DNA from: Natronococcus pandeyae
Lineage (GTDB): Archaea; Halobacteriota; Halobacteria; Halobacteriales; Natrialbaceae
NCBI RefSeq assembly: GCF_008122205.1
Contig: NZ_PHNJ01000001.1
Location: forward strand, 372,001-436,000
Direction: 5' to 3'
Length of the DNA stretch: 64,000 nt
The notes beneath the pieces are model-generated. The model did not search any database and was not told the origin of the DNA. It saw nothing but the letters and a program-made list of their open reading frames with translations. Below, piece by piece: positions 1-8,137 of this stretch. A program made the translations under genes and the position numbers. Position 1 is the stretch's first letter; every line of letters begins with the position of its first letter.

Positions 1-689
1 CGGATCTGGACGAGGACGGCCTCGACGAAACGGTTGCCCGGGGCGAGGAACTCGACCTCGACGGACGAATCGAGCCGATTCCAGGCGATCTGACGGTCGA
101 CGACGACATCGAGCGAATCGTCGCCGAGACGGCCGAGTTGGGCGACCTCAAGTACCTCGCGAACGTCGCGGGGATGCAACACATCGACTCGATCGAGGAG
201 TTCCCGATGGAGGCCTACGATCGAATGCACGAGGTGATGCTTCGAGCGCCGCTGTACCTCTCGAAGCTGTGTATCCCACACTTCCGGGAGACCGAGGACG
301 GCGAGGGCTGCGTCGGAAACATGGCGTCGATCCACGCCCACTACGTCACGAGCGACAAGGTCGCCTACAACGTCTCGAAGTTCGGCCTGCGCGGACTCAC
401 CCAGTCGATCGCCGCCGAGGGTGACGGGAAGATTCGGGCGTTCTCCGTGAGTACGGGTTACGTGAAGACGCCGCTCGTGACGGATCAACTTCGGGACACC
501 GCCGAACAGCGCGGAATCAGCGTCCAGGAGGTGGTCGAAGACGTGATGCTCGGCCAGTCCCGCGTCAAGGAGATGATGGAGCCGATCGACGTCGGGAACC
601 TCTTCCTGCTCGGCTTCTCCGACCTCGGCCGCCACCTCGACGGCGGCGACCTGTTGTTTGATGGGGGCGTGACGCTTACCTACGAGTGA
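1..689 (+). CDS. SDR family dehydrogenase, D-3-hydroxybutyrate dehydrogenase-like (5' truncated by window)
   Basis: Open reading frame (codons starting at base 3) runs in from the window edge; 228 residues are visible, so the N-terminal Rossmann glycine motif is outside. The visible part shows the SDR catalytic pair in AYNVSKFG (Tyr and Lys four residues apart), an LANVAGMQHI segment equivalent to the NNAGIQH signature of bacterial 3-hydroxybutyrate dehydrogenases, and the family-typical GYVKTPLV and VMLGQ segments plus a C-terminal FDGG. By family knowledge it would oxidise D-3-hydroxybutyrate to acetoacetate with NAD. It sits 8 nt before an acyl-CoA synthetase, which fits ketone-body or polyhydroxybutyrate use. 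The exact substrate is inferred; another short-chain hydroxyacid is possible. Confidence 0.8.
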   Translation, partial: DLDEDGLDETVARGEELDLDGRIEPIPGDLTVDDDIERIVAETAELGDLKYLANVAGMQHIDSIEEFPMEAYDRMHEVMLRAPLYLSKLCIPHFRETEDGEGCVGNMASIHAHYVTSDKVAYNVSKFGLRGLTQSIAAEGDGKIRAFSVSTGYVKTPLVTDQLRDTAEQRGISVQEVVEDVMLGQSRVKEMMEPIDVGNLFLLGFSDLGRHLDGGDLLFDGGVTLTYE

Positions 690-697
690 GAGTAACG

Positions 698-2725
698 ATG
701 GCAGGAAACACCAGCCTCGAGGATGTCGACGAAGTGGTTCACGAACCGAGCGAGGAGTTCGTCGAGTCCACCAACGTCTACGAGTTCATGCAGGAGTACG
801 GGATCGACGACTACGAGGAACTCATCGAGCGCACCACGACGGAGCTCGAGGGCGTTCCCGAGAGCGGCGTCGACTGGTTCTGGGACGAACTGGTCGACTA
901 CCTCGACCTCGAGTTCTACGAGGAGTACGACGAGGTACGAGACGACAGCGAGGGGCCGCAGTTCACCGACTGGTACCCCGGCGGCGAACTCAACATCGCC
1001 CACAACGCCGCGGATCGCCACGCTGCCGTCGACGAGGAGCGCCGAAACAAGGTCGCGACCATCTGGGAGGGCGAGGACGGCGAGATCCGGGAGATCACCT
1101 ACCACGAACTCCACCGCCAGTCGAACCAGGTCGCCAACGCGCTCGAGGCCCGCGGCATCGAGACGGGCGACACGGTAGGCCTCTACATGCCGATGGTCCC
1201 CGAGGTCGTCTCCATCCTCTATGGCTGTTTCAAGGTCGGCGCGATCGCAGTGCCGATCTTCTCCGGCTTCGGCGTCGACGCGGCCGCGACCCGGATCGCG
1301 GACGCCGAGTGCTCGGTGCTGTTTACGGGCGACGGCTTCTACCGCCGCGGCGACCCGGTCTACCTGAAGGGCGCAGCGGACGAGGCGATCGAGGAGGCGG
1401 GGTACGTCGAGGAGACGATCGTTTTCGATCGATTGGGGAGCGAAGCGACCCGCGAGCAGAAGAGCGAACACGAGATCCCCTGGACCGACGACCGCGACGA
1501 GTGGTGGGCCGATGCCGTCGAGACGGCCGACGACGCCTACGACAGCAAGTCGCTCGACTCGAGCCAGGAGTCGATGCTGCTGTACTCGTCGGGCACCACC
1601 GGCAAACCGAAGGGGATCGTCCACACCCACGCGGGCGTCCAGGTCCAGTGTGCGAAGGAGGTCTACTTCGGGATGGATCTCGAGCCCTCCGACCGGTTCT
1701 TCTGGGTCTCCGATATCGGCTGGATGATGGGACCGTGGACGCTGATCGGGACCCACAGCTTCGGCGGCACCGTCTTCATGTACGAGGGTGCGCCGGACTA
1801 CCCCGAACCGGATCGCTTCTGGGAGATGATCGACCGGCACAAGCTCACGCAGTTCGGCATCTCGCCGACCGCCATCCGCGCGCTGCGCAAGCACGGTGAC
1901 GACTGGCTCGAGGGCCACGACCTCTCCTCGCTCCGGCTGCTCGGTTCGACGGGCGAGCCCTGGGACCCCGAATCCTGGCGCTGGTTCTACGAGAACGTCG
2001 GCGGCGGCGAGGCGCCGATCATCAACATCTCCGGCGGGACGGAGATCTGTGGCTGTTTCCTGATGCCGATGCCGACCGAACCCCTCAAGCCGTGTACGCT
2101 CGGCGGTCCCGGTCTCGGGATGGACATCGACATCGTCGACCGCGAGGGGAACTCCGTCAAGGAAGACAACGAGCGCGGCTATCTCGTCGCCAGAGACTCC
2201 TGTCCGTCGATGACCAAATCGCTCTGGTCGGGCGACGAGCGCTACCTGAACGAGTACTGGTCGACGTTCGAGGACATGTGGAACCACGGCGACTGGGCCC
2301 AGAAGGACGACGACGGCTTCTGGTTCCTCCACGGCCGCGCCGACGACGCGCTGAACGTCGCCGGCCGCAAGGTCGGTCCCGCCGAAGTTGAGGGCGCGCT
2401 GATCGACCACGAGGCGGTCAACCAGGCCGCGGCGATCGGCGCTCCGGACGACACGACCGGTACCGCGGTCGTTACGTACGTGATTCTCGAGGACGGCGTC
2501 GAGGAGAGCGACGACCTCCGCGACGAACTGCGAGGCCAGGTCGGCGAGGAACTCGGCAAACCGTTCCGCCCGCGCGAGGTGCTGTTCGTCGACGAGTTCC
2601 CCAAGACCCAGTCGGGGAAGATCATCCGACGGGCCATCGAGGCCACCTACACGGGCGAGGACCTCGGCGACATGAGCAGCATCGAGAACCCCGAGGCGCT
2701 CGAAGAACTCGAGGACGCGCGGTAG
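698..2725 (+). CDS. AMP-forming acyl-CoA synthetase (acetyl/acetoacetyl-CoA synthetase-like)
   Basis: 675 residues from ATG at 698; an in-frame GTG at 686 overlaps the upstream stop and is less likely. The ANL-superfamily phosphate loop YSSGTTGKPKG, the motif GGTEICG, the hinge region near HGRADD and the C-terminal PKTQSGKIIRR with the adenylation lysine are all visible. Size and the GEPWDPESWRW segment resemble the acetyl/propionyl-CoA synthetase branch. It activates a short carboxylic acid to its CoA thioester using ATP. Location directly after a 3-hydroxybutyrate dehydrogenase-like gene suggests acetoacetate as a substrate, but acetate or propionate cannot be excluded. Probably co-transcribed with the upstream gene. 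Confidence 0.85.
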   Translation: MAGNTSLEDVDEVVHEPSEEFVESTNVYEFMQEYGIDDYEELIERTTTELEGVPESGVDWFWDELVDYLDLEFYEEYDEVRDDSEGPQFTDWYPGGELNIAHNAADRHAAVDEERRNKVATIWEGEDGEIREITYHELHRQSNQVANALEARGIETGDTVGLYMPMVPEVVSILYGCFKVGAIAVPIFSGFGVDAAATRIADAECSVLFTGDGFYRRGDPVYLKGAADEAIEEAGYVEETIVFDRLGSEATREQKSEHEIPWTDDRDEWWADAVETADDAYDSKSLDSSQESMLLYSSGTTGKPKGIVHTHAGVQVQCAKEVYFGMDLEPSDRFFWVSDIGWMMGPWTLIGTHSFGGTVFMYEGAPDYPEPDRFWEMIDRHKLTQFGISPTAIRALRKHGDDWLEGHDLSSLRLLGSTGEPWDPESWRWFYENVGGGEAPIINISGGTEICGCFLMPMPTEPLKPCTLGGPGLGMDIDIVDREGNSVKEDNERGYLVARDSCPSMTKSLWSGDERYLNEYWSTFEDMWNHGDWAQKDDDGFWFLHGRADDALNVAGRKVGPAEVEGALIDHEAVNQAAAIGAPDDTTGTAVVTYVILEDGVEESDDLRDELRGQVGEELGKPFRPREVLFVDEFPKTQSGKIIRRAIEATYTGEDLGDMSSIENPEALEELEDAR

Positions 2726-2872
2726 TCGGCCCCGACGAAACGCTTCTATCTGCCGATCACTACCGGTCGCGTTCAGGTCGGACGAGCCACGTCTCATCCG
2801 AGCCGACTGCGTCGTGTTGCGGTGGCGTGCGCCTGGCGACGGTTCGGTAATCACTCACCGTCGCCTGACGTT

Positions 2873-2990
2873 GTGCGAGGTCGTTGCGAACACCGTGAGC
2901 GAATGGCTCGGAAGACGCTACGCGTCTTCCGGTGGATGAGCGAGGGAACGCAGTGACTGAGCGAATCGGCTGGGAGGGCGTGAAAGTTCC
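2873..2990. repeat. Palindromic intergenic element, copy A
   Basis: Within the gene-free stretch 2726-3183. It begins GTGCGAGGTC, contains a perfect 9-bp hairpin GGAAGACGC/GCGTCTTCC (2910-2918 with 2922-2930), is followed by short GAGCGA..GACTGAGCGA repeats, and ends in GTGAAAGTTCC. The same order of blocks recurs, diverged, at 22335-22462. No start codon with credible coding character is present. Function unknown; it looks like a structured non-coding dispersed repeat. Confidence 0.5.
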
Positions 2991-3164
2991 ACGTTGCCAC
3001 GATGAGTGAATCTGCCTCTCGGTCATCACGCTACGACTCTCGTCATCACACACGGTTCGAATCGATCCGTTCGCATCTGTACGTAACAGCCGTCCGGACA
3101 AACCCTCGTCGTGGCTCGAACGTCTCTCAAGCCCCCCGTCACGTCAAAAATATCATTACCGAGC

Positions 3165-3182
3165 TTCCGAAGCGTTTCGGAA
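3165..3182 (-). terminator. Hairpin just after the symporter stop codon
   Basis: Inverted repeat TTCCGAA (3165-3171) / TTCGGAA (3176-3182) with a 4-nt loop lies directly downstream of the stop codon of the minus-strand symporter. The following template (3145-3155) is AT-rich. A role in transcript ending or 3'-end stability is inferred. Confidence 0.35.
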
Positions 3183-3183
3183 C

Positions 3184-4509
3184 TCAGTCGTCGCCCGGCG
3201 TGCTCTCGCCGCCGATCTCGAGTCCGTGCGTCGGGTCGGCCCACGAGCCGCTCGTGAAGTCGATCCCGTCGTTCCAGTGGGCGACGACCGTGGTGACCGC
3301 GAGGTCGCCGGTCACGTTCGTCATCGTCCGCAGCCGGTCGAGGATCGGGTCGACGCCGGCGACGAAGCCGACGACCGCGAGGGGCAGTCCGAGCTGGGTG
3401 AGCACCATCGTCAGCATGATCAGTCCGGTCCCCGGGACGCCGGCGGAACCGATGCTCGCGAGGACGGCGATGAGGACGACGGTCACCTGCTCGGCGAGCG
3501 TGAGCTGGACCCCGACGAGGTTCGCCGCGAAAATCGCAGCGACGCCCTGGTACATCGCGGTGCCGTCCATATTGATGGTCGCGCCGAGCGGGAGCGAGAA
3601 ACCGTAGATCCCCTCGTTGATCTTGAGGTTGTTGTCGGCGTTGGCCATCGTCACCGGCAGGGTGCCGCTCGAGGAGCGGATCGAGAGTGCGGTGATGATC
3701 GCGTCCTTCGAGCCGGTGAGGAAGGCGATCGGCGACTCCCGGGTGAGCAGGAGGATCAGCCCGCCGAGATAGATGACCGTGATGTGGATCAAGACCGCGG
3801 CGAGCAGCGCCCCGATCAGCAGCGCGAAGGGGACGAGCGCGCCGGCGCCGGCTTCGCCGAAGACGGCGGCCATGAGCGCGAAGACGCCGATGACGCCGTA
3901 CTCCATGACGCCCCAGACGATCTTGAACATCGCCTCGGTGCCGGCCTCGACGATGTTGAAGATCGACTCCACACCCGACTGGACGGCCTCGTCGTCGCTG
4001 TTCTCCGCGAGCAGCAACAGCGCCATCCCGAAGACGATGACGAAGAAGATCGTCGCGAGGACGTCGCCCTCGGCCATCGCCCCGATCGGTTCCTCCGGGA
4101 CGATTCCCATGACCACGTCGAGGAAGTCGGGCGCCTCCTCCGTGTCGAACTCCGTGTCCTCCTGCAGCGTCAGTCCCCGACCCGGATTGATCAGGTTCGC
4201 GACCGCCAGTCCGATAAACACCGCAATACCGGACAGTATGGCGTACAGCGCGAGGATCTGTCCGCCTACTTTTCCGAGCGTGGACGGCGAGATCCGCCTG
4301 ATCCCCATCAGCAGCGTGAAGACGATGATGGGAATGACGATCATGCTTAGCAACTGGACGAAGAGCTCTCCGAGCGGCTCGAGCACGGTCGCGGGTTCGC
4401 CGACGACTAACCCGAGGATCGAACCGAGGACGAACGCGGCACCGATCCGATAGACGATCGGGACGGAACGGTATCGTGACCAGTACTCCTTGATGTTACC
4501 ACGTGGCAT
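3184..4509 (-). CDS. Dicarboxylate/amino acid:cation symporter (DAACS family)
   Basis: 441 residues, the usual GltPh/DctA length. Diagnostic motifs are present: the serine-rich RSSSGTLPVT hairpin (HP1 equivalent), NMDGTAMYQG in TM7, and DRLRTMTNVTGD in TM8, which carry substrate and sodium ligands in the family. Multiple hydrophobic segments cover the remainder and the C-terminus is short and acidic. It imports C4-dicarboxylates or acidic amino acids with sodium or protons across the cytoplasmic membrane; which substrate cannot be read from the motifs. Monocistronic; a TATA box lies about 26 nt before the ATG, so the transcript is probably leaderless. Confidence 0.93.
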   Translation of the reverse strand: MPRGNIKEYWSRYRSVPIVYRIGAAFVLGSILGLVVGEPATVLEPLGELFVQLLSMIVIPIIVFTLLMGIRRISPSTLGKVGGQILALYAILSGIAVFIGLAVANLINPGRGLTLQEDTEFDTEEAPDFLDVVMGIVPEEPIGAMAEGDVLATIFFVIVFGMALLLLAENSDDEAVQSGVESIFNIVEAGTEAMFKIVWGVMEYGVIGVFALMAAVFGEAGAGALVPFALLIGALLAAVLIHITVIYLGGLILLLTRESPIAFLTGSKDAIITALSIRSSSGTLPVTMANADNNLKINEGIYGFSLPLGATINMDGTAMYQGVAAIFAANLVGVQLTLAEQVTVVLIAVLASIGSAGVPGTGLIMLTMVLTQLGLPLAVVGFVAGVDPILDRLRTMTNVTGDLAVTTVVAHWNDGIDFTSGSWADPTHGLEIGGESTPGDD

Positions 4510-4530
4510 AGTTGTTCAAAACTGGAGACT

Positions 4531-4540
4531 ATATTATAAA
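4531..4540 (-). promoter_or_regulatory. TATA box of the DAACS symporter
   Basis: On the minus strand the sequence reads TTTATAATAT, centred about 26 nt before the ATG at 4509, the spacing expected for a leaderless haloarchaeal mRNA. The region 4541-4700 upstream is AT-rich relative to the window. Confidence 0.6.
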
Positions 4541-4762
4541 GGTGAGTGAATCCGATTATCGCTACCCACATATTTTGACGAAAAGTACGAAGTCTGTGAC
4601 AATATCAACTACATTCGTTGTCTCATCTAAGATCTGGTCACAAATAAACTCTCTACCCCGCTCGTTCGTTGGAGCGGACTCTCCCGGCGGCGTGAAAAAC
4701 GGTTATGCCCCGAGTGGGCGTTCTAGAACGTGATTCAGGCCGGTCTACACCGAGTTGGTGTC

Positions 4763-4801
4763 TTTATAATGCCGCGTATCGGCCCGTAATCACCCAGGTG
4801 A
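4763..4801 (+). promoter_or_regulatory. TATA box and Shine-Dalgarno of the cupin gene
   Basis: TTTATAAT at 4763-4770 sits about 40 nt before the ATG at 4807, leaving a short leader that contains AGGTGA (4796-4801), complementary to the 16S rRNA 3' end, 5 nt before the ATG. This supports the ATG at 4807 rather than the longer open frame upstream. Confidence 0.55.
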
Positions 4802-4806
4802 GAGCC

Positions 4807-5289
4807 ATGGCAACAACACCGAAACCCGAGCGCGGAGCTGCTCGAGCCGTCGACCTCTACCAGTTCGATGGGACCGACGCGTACCAGGAGGGCGACGAGC
4901 GCGCCCGACTTCGCGGCTACTTCCCGCTGTCTCCGGGAACGCCGAACGCGAGCGACGTCGGCGCCGAGGAGCTGATGCTCGTCTGCATCGAGATCGAACC
5001 GGGGAACTCCCTCCCGTCCCACCGGGATAGCAACGAGGAACTGCTCGTCGTGATCGACGGCGCCGTCGAGGCGACGATTGGCGACGAGACGATCGATCTC
5101 GAGGCTGGCCAGTGTGCAGTCGTCCCGGAGCTGGAACCCCACGGACTCCACAACGCCGGCGACGAAACCGCCCGGATCCTCGGGTTCTTCCCGGACAACG
5201 AACTGACCGCCACGTTCGAGGATATCCTCCAACCGTTCGACTCTGACGTCGTCGCTGTCGGTCCGGACGCGGGTCTGGAAGGTCGATAG
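4807..5289 (+). CDS. Cupin domain protein
   Basis: 160 residues. A single cupin barrel is indicated by motif 1, PSHRDSNEELLVVIDG (His, Glu and Gly at the metal-binding spacing), and motif 2, ELEPHGLHNAG. The upstream in-frame codons lack coding character, and the TATA box and AGGTGA favour this ATG. Small cupins bind a divalent metal and act as isomerases, dioxygenases or sugar/ligand-binding proteins; nothing here fixes the reaction. Convergent with blh on the other strand with a 20-nt gap. Confidence 0.8.
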   Translation: MATTPKPERGAARAVDLYQFDGTDAYQEGDERARLRGYFPLSPGTPNASDVGAEELMLVCIEIEPGNSLPSHRDSNEELLVVIDGAVEATIGDETIDLEAGQCAVVPELEPHGLHNAGDETARILGFFPDNELTATFEDILQPFDSDVVAVGPDAGLEGR

Positions 5290-5309
5290 GCATCCTCGGC
5301 ACGACCGAG

Positions 5310-6377
5310 CTACCCCCTCGGCGTCCAGATCCCCGCCTCGAGATCGAGCAGCGTGACGACGACGACGTGAGGGAGCGTCAGGATCGCGATGCCGACCAGG
5401 TAGAGCCCGAGCAGATCCGTCGTCGTCGCCGGCGTCGTCGGAACCGCGAGCGCCAGCCCGGCGAAGACGAGCAGGGCGCCGACGGTCAGCGGCGCGGCGT
5501 CACGGGCGAACCGGCCGAACGCGGGCCCCAATCGGCCCCGTGCCAGCCGGTCGGTCGCCCGACCGTCGAGCAGCATCGTCCGGAGGATGTGTCGCAGCGA
5601 GTGCCAGAGCGGAAAGTACAGCCCGATCGCGAGGATCGGCGGGACGACCGCGAAGTACGCGACGAGCCCGAGCGTTTCGCCCGCGTCGATCAGCCAGGGA
5701 CCGTGGTCGTCGGTCGCACGGTAGCCGAGCGCGAGCGAGGCGACCAGCAGCGTGGCGAAGCCGATTCCGAGGGCCAGTCGAGCCTCGGGCTCGAACGCGA
5801 ACTCGAGTGCGGTCGCAGCGGCGGGATCGAACAGCCCGACTAAGGCCCGCGTGACGAACGCATACTCGGCGGGAAACGCGAGTAGCGGAACGAGCATCGG
5901 GATTCCACCCCGGACGATTAGCGTCAACGTGCGTGAGACTCGTGTCTCGAGGTGGTCCGCACCCACGAGCGCGACGAGCGCGTAGACGTCGCCCTGCCCC
6001 CAGTGAGTGAGGGTGAGCAGAATGAACGCCGCGAACGCGACCGCGGGGGCGAGCCACCAGACGACGGCGTAGAGTCCGCCCGCGACCAGGTAGATCCCGC
6101 CGACCAGCGCCAGATCGCGGTGCGTGACCGGTGCGTCCCGTGCGCGCGGAAGCACGAGGTGGTCGACGGCACCGTGGGGGACGCCGAGGAAGAGCACGCT
6201 CAGCCCGAGCGAGAGAAACTGGACGGACCGCGGAAGGGTGCCGGCGACGGCGGTGATCGACACTCCGAGGAGAAGCGTCGCCACACCGCCGAGAACGGCG
6301 AGCCGTGCGGCAGTCGTCCGCGCGTCGATCGCGTTCGGGGCGCCGTCGGCTGTCCCCGTCGACATCGACTCACCCAT
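5310..6377 (-). CDS. blh: Brp/Blh family beta-carotene 15,15'-dioxygenase
   Basis: 355 residues with many hydrophobic helices. The family's conserved histidines are visible: PHGAVDH (His68, His73), LTHWGQGD (His125) and PLWHSLRH (His259, His263), expected to bind the catalytic iron. The enzyme cleaves beta-carotene to two retinal molecules at the membrane. The ATG at 6377 overlaps the lycopene cyclase stop by 8 nt (an internal ATG at 6365 is the alternative start), so the two are translationally coupled. Together with the upstream halorhodopsin and lycopene cyclase it completes local supply of retinal. Confidence 0.92.
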   Translation of the reverse strand: MGESMSTGTADGAPNAIDARTTAARLAVLGGVATLLLGVSITAVAGTLPRSVQFLSLGLSVLFLGVPHGAVDHLVLPRARDAPVTHRDLALVGGIYLVAGGLYAVVWWLAPAVAFAAFILLTLTHWGQGDVYALVALVGADHLETRVSRTLTLIVRGGIPMLVPLLAFPAEYAFVTRALVGLFDPAAATALEFAFEPEARLALGIGFATLLVASLALGYRATDDHGPWLIDAGETLGLVAYFAVVPPILAIGLYFPLWHSLRHILRTMLLDGRATDRLARGRLGPAFGRFARDAAPLTVGALLVFAGLALAVPTTPATTTDLLGLYLVGIAILTLPHVVVVTLLDLEAGIWTPRG

Positions 6378-7161
6378 CGGTTGACCGGGAGAGGAGTCGG
6401 TCGACGACCCGCTGAACGTGTTGTACCGTCACCGGAGCGTCCAGTCGGTCGAGGACCCACACGTAGAGGACGATCCCCTGGACGATGAAGACGTTCGTCA
6501 CCAGGAAGAACAGCATCTCCTCGAGGGGCAGACCGGCAACCCCGACGCCGATCGTGTGCGTCTCGGAGATCATCCAGATGCCGAGCGAGATCGCGACCCA
6601 GTCGGCGAGCCAGAGGTACAGCGTCGGGACGGCGATCGCGAGGAAGAGTCGCCGGCGAACGCGGACGAGGTACGTGAGGCCGAACCCCCACTGGATCGCG
6701 AGAACCGGGCCGGCCCAGACCAGGATCGCGCCGAGGTAGAACGTCGATGTCGTCCCGAGGAGGAGCCAGCCGGCGAGACAGATCGCCGCGCCGGCGAGGA
6801 CGCCGACGACGCGGTGGCTCGTCGGGATCCGAAGTGGTAGCTCCGCGACGTCGAGCAGGTGGAACAGCCAGAACGCCGTCAGCATCGTCTGGAGGACGAA
6901 GAAGAGGTACTCCTCGACCGGCGTGTGCCAGACCGTCGCCAGAACAGCGCCGTCGCCGTACCACCAGACGCCCTCGGGGATCAGGGCGTTCGTCCACGGC
7001 GTGGTGTAGACGACCGCCAGCGCAACGAGGATGGCAAACCCCGAAAGCGCTTCCCGGTTCCACCACGCCCGATCGCGGCGAACGGCAAGCCAGCCGAGGA
7101 GTGCGATCGGTGGCAGCGTGAAGACGAGGTGGAACTCGAGGTAGCTGAGCGGAGGCGTCAT
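6370..7161 (-). CDS. crtY: Lycopene beta-cyclase, fused heterodimeric type (CrtYc-CrtYd/CarR)
   Basis: 263 residues from the ATG at 7161 (MTPPLSYLEF); in-frame codons upstream add a poorly conserved tail. Two related halves each end in an acidic motif, HTPVEEYLFF in the first and GLPLEEMLFF in the second, typical of the membrane lycopene cyclase domain repeated as CrtYc and CrtYd. About seven hydrophobic segments are visible. It cyclises both ends of lycopene to beta-carotene, the substrate of the next gene. It lies 121 nt after halorhodopsin and overlaps blh by 8 nt. Confidence 0.9.
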   Translation of the reverse strand: MTPPLSYLEFHLVFTLPPIALLGWLAVRRDRAWWNREALSGFAILVALAVVYTTPWTNALIPEGVWWYGDGAVLATVWHTPVEEYLFFVLQTMLTAFWLFHLLDVAELPLRIPTSHRVVGVLAGAAICLAGWLLLGTTSTFYLGAILVWAGPVLAIQWGFGLTYLVRVRRRLFLAIAVPTLYLWLADWVAISLGIWMISETHTIGVGVAGLPLEEMLFFLVTNVFIVQGIVLYVWVLDRLDAPVTVQHVQRVVDRLLSRSTDG

Positions 7162-7282
7162 CGTACTGTGCTTCGGTTCGGTGCCCGAAACGCGGGCGAG
7201 GGGTTGTACCACGGTCGAGTCATGTCATACCGGTCACGGTTGGTCGGGGGTGGATTCGAGATCTGGATGCTGTCCGTACGAG

Positions 7283-8137
7283 TTAGTCGTCACTCGGGGC
7301 CACGACGGCCTTGCGGGTCGAACCGTAGTCGGAACCAGCGGTGATCGCATCGGGCTCTTTGACGACGTACAGCACGACCAGGCCGGTGACGATGTACTTC
7401 GTGATGATGTCGAGGACACTGTAGCCCCACGAGGTGATCGCGACGTCGAGCACGGCGATCCCTTCCACGCCGAGCCCCCACAGGATCGGGTACCCGAACC
7501 AGCCGACGACGGTGAGGATCTTCAGCGTGTTGAACAGGTCGGCGGTCCCCGTCTTCTCGGCTTCGGCCGTCCAGTCGACCATGATGATGTAGACGATCAC
7601 GAGGAAGAACAGCGAACTGATCACGAACCACCACCAGCGCATGACGATCGAGGAGGTGGTCAGTGCGGCGGCCAGGCCGGTCACACACATCGCGATCGTA
7701 AACGCGCAGGTCGTCATGATCTTCGTCAGGTTCGATCCCGCGATCAACCCGAGCACGATGAGAATAAACGGCGTCGAGAACGTCCAGGTGAGGTACCGCC
7801 CCCACATGGTCAGGACCTCTTCGCCGGCCCGCGGGTGGCCTGCAGGCATCTCGATGAAACTTATCGTGAGCCCGGAGGTAAGGCCCGTATAGCTCGAAAT
7901 CGAGACGACCGAGATCAACATCGTCGCGACGAGGATGAGGTTGGCTCGCGGATCCGTTACGCCCCGGCCCATCGCGACGATAAACAGGATCGTCAACCCT
8001 GCGAGCGCGATGTTGGTCACGAACGACAGCGCGAGCAGCGTGTCGTCGAAGACGTATTCGAAGATCTCCGCCTGCGTTTCTGGCGTCTTGAGGACGATCT
8101 GCCGGGAGATCGGCGCCAGCATGTCAACGGAATGCAT
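7283..8137 (-). CDS. hop: Halorhodopsin, light-driven chloride pump
   Basis: 284 residues, seven transmembrane helices. The retinal Schiff-base lysine is Lys247 with Asp243 one turn earlier. The proton-acceptor Asp of bacteriorhodopsin is replaced by Thr117 and Thr89 (bacteriorhodopsin numbering) by Ser121, in GRYLTWTFSTP, the chloride-pump signature; the helix B-C loop contains EMPAGH, also typical of halorhodopsins. The third position of the usual TSA triad is Val128 instead of Ala. The B-C loop is shorter than that of the Natronomonas protein. It pumps chloride inward in the light. First gene of a same-strand block with lycopene cyclase and blh. Start: ATG 8137 or internal ATG 8122. Confidence 0.95.
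   Translation of the reverse strand: MHSVDMLAPISRQIVLKTPETQAEIFEYVFDDTLLALSFVTNIALAGLTILFIVAMGRGVTDPRANLILVATMLISVVSISSYTGLTSGLTISFIEMPAGHPRAGEEVLTMWGRYLTWTFSTPFILIVLGLIAGSNLTKIMTTCAFTIAMCVTGLAAALTTSSIVMRWWWFVISSLFFLVIVYIIMVDWTAEAEKTGTADLFNTLKILTVVGWFGYPILWGLGVEGIAVLDVAITSWGYSVLDIITKYIVTGLVVLYVVKEPDAITAGSDYGSTRKAVVAPSDD

Noticed and set aside
680-2854. 724-codon open frame antisense to the acyl-CoA synthetase
   Set aside because: It is exactly antisense to a gene with clear motifs; Arg/Val/Asp-rich composition is the usual artefact of high GC3 coding DNA.
4512-4733. 73-codon plus-strand frame in the AT-rich symporter upstream region
   Set aside because: No start signal, hydrophobic pattern or motif; the region holds the promoter of the symporter on the other strand.
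7283-8137. Bacteriorhodopsin or sensory rhodopsin
   Set aside because: Thr and Ser at the Asp85 and Thr89 positions, no proton donor Asp96, and the EMPAGH loop fit halorhodopsin instead.
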